Program-made: the position numbers and the translations under genes | Assembly (NCBI GenBank): GCA_002746275.1 | Contig: NVWR01000001.1 | Span: forward strand, 1,114,274 to 1,120,151 | Origin: Rhodobiaceae bacterium | Lineage (GTDB): Bacteria; Pseudomonadota; Alphaproteobacteria; Parvibaculales; Parvibaculaceae | Direction: 5' to 3' | Length of the DNA: 5,878 nucleotides | Shown: piece after piece, positions 5,094-5,878 of the stretch | Layout of the letters: each line of letters starts with the position of its first letter | How positions within the stretch are numbered: the stretch's first letter is position 1 | The notes under the pieces: generated by a model | The model's database searches: none | Told to the model about the DNA's origin: nothing | Seen by the model: the letters and a program-made list of their open reading frames with translations, nothing else

Positions 5094-5878
5094 ATGACCA
5101 TTACTTTTCTCGATCAAAAACCAATCATCATGAGCAGGCGGAAGCTCGTACAGGGTTTGGCAGCGGGTTCCATTGTCGCCGTCTCCGGGTGTGTCCAAAA
5201 CCAGGCGATCGGTCGCAGTCAGCTCATGCTCGTGTCCGACGGGCAGATCGCGCAAATGGCGTCTGCCTCTTGGACCTCCCTGAAACGCCAAACCAAAATA
5301 TCACGCGACCGCGACCTCAATCGCCGCCTGCAAAATGTTGGCTCCCGGATTGTGCAAACCGCCGGATTGCAAAATCAGCCTTGGGAGTTCACCGTTTTTG
5401 ACGACGATCAGGCCAACGCCTTCGTTCTTCCCGGCGGCAAAGTGGGCTTCTATACCGGCATTTTTAAACGCATGAAAAACGACCATCACCTCGCCACCGT
5501 GATGGGCCATGAGGTGGGACACGTCACCGCCCGTCACGCGGCAGAACGCTACAGCCAGCAGATGGCAGCAGGCATTGGCATGACAGCCGCTGCCGTCGCC
5601 CTTGAAGCGGGTGATGTCCGTGGCGGCGCACAGATCGCTGGAATTTTAGGACTGGGTGTCCAGTTCGGACTCCTCCTCCCCTATTCCCGGCGTCATGAGC
5701 TTGAAGCCGACCGGCTTGGTGTCAACTACATGCACCGGGCGGGTTTTGATGCCCGTCAGTCTTTGGCCTTCTGGGACAACATGTCGAAACAACGGCGCGG
5801 CTCCCCGCCTCCTGAATTCATGTCGACCCACCCGTCAGACTCGACCCGCAAAGCCGTGATCCGGCAGGAATTACAGCG
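5094..5878 (+). CDS. M48-family metalloprotease lipoprotein, 3' end outside the window
   Basis: An open frame of 261 codons has no stop before the window ends. It is a zinc metallopeptidase of family M48, like the E. coli envelope protease LoiP. HEVGH (139-143) holds two zinc-binding His and the catalytic Glu. Glu202 in HELEAD (ExxAD) is the third ligand. NAFVLPGGKVGFYTG (108-122) and STHPSDSTR (244-252) are family-typical. The N-terminus has SRRKLVQ (14-20), resembling a Tat motif, then a hydrophobic segment and lipobox VSGC with Cys33. Residue +2 is Val, which by E. coli rules would send it to the outer membrane. Residues 159-196 are hydrophobic and glycine-rich. ATG 5094 is preferred (AGGGA about 8 bases upstream); ATG 5130 (MSRRK) lacks an SD. 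Its promoter is unclear: TTGGCA at 5026 has only a poor -10 16 bases on, overlapping a small inverted repeat (5040-5053). Probably close to its C-terminus at the window edge. Confidence 0.9.
   Translation, partial: MTITFLDQKPIIMSRRKLVQGLAAGSIVAVSGCVQNQAIGRSQLMLVSDGQIAQMASASWTSLKRQTKISRDRDLNRRLQNVGSRIVQTAGLQNQPWEFTVFDDDQANAFVLPGGKVGFYTGIFKRMKNDHHLATVMGHEVGHVTARHAAERYSQQMAAGIGMTAAAVALEAGDVRGGAQIAGILGLGVQFGLLLPYSRRHELEADRLGVNYMHRAGFDARQSLAFWDNMSKQRRGSPPPEFMSTHPSDSTRKAVIRQELQ

Noticed and set aside
5301..5537. Minus-strand frame of 78 codons opposite the M48 protease
   Set aside because: It lies wholly antisense to the HEVGH-containing coding sequence and has no motif of its own.

Overview
The window reads as chromosomal DNA of a Gram-negative bacterium, most probably an alphaproteobacterium. 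The arguments are an MsrP-type periplasmic molybdoenzyme with a Tat signal, two predicted lipoproteins, an Irr/ICE-like iron box beside dps, and moderately GC-rich coding sequence. The genus cannot be named from the sequence alone. There are seven protein genes, six on the minus strand and one on the plus strand. I see no RNA genes, insertion sequences, CRISPR arrays or phage genes. No gene-free stretch reaches 300 bases; the longest is about 190.

Region 1 (about 1-2482, minus strand) is a compact three-gene operon: a CMD/AhpD-like protein, then an ECF41-type sigma factor with a fused SnoaL-like domain, then a membrane-anchored metallo-beta-lactamase-fold hydrolase. The first two genes overlap. 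The third follows either with a 4-base overlap or, more likely, from an internal ATG with a good Shine-Dalgarno. About 75-100 bases upstream of the first gene is an exact match to the ECF41 promoter consensus (TGTCACA, 16 bases, CGTC). The sigma factor therefore very probably drives its own operon.

Region 2 (2569-4919, minus strand) holds a HAD-family phosphatase/mutase-like hydrolase, the methionine-sulfoxide reductase catalytic subunit MsrP, and a Dps ferritin. Transcription runs dps to msrP to HAD. A strong 15-bp hairpin lies between dps and msrP, and an 8-bp-arm palindrome lies between msrP and the HAD gene. MsrP begins at a GTG with a good ribosome binding site and carries both a Tat motif and a lipobox. 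Its usual partner, msrQ, is not next to it.

Region 3 (4920-5878) is a divergent intergenic region carrying the dps promoter and the ICE-like box, followed on the plus strand by an M48 metalloprotease lipoprotein that runs off the window end.

The recurring theme is redox and envelope stress: a CxxC thiol protein under its own sigma factor, repair of oxidised methionine in the periplasm, iron sequestration and DNA protection by Dps, and an envelope protease. That these units are co-regulated is inference; only the first three genes show clear evidence of sharing a promoter.
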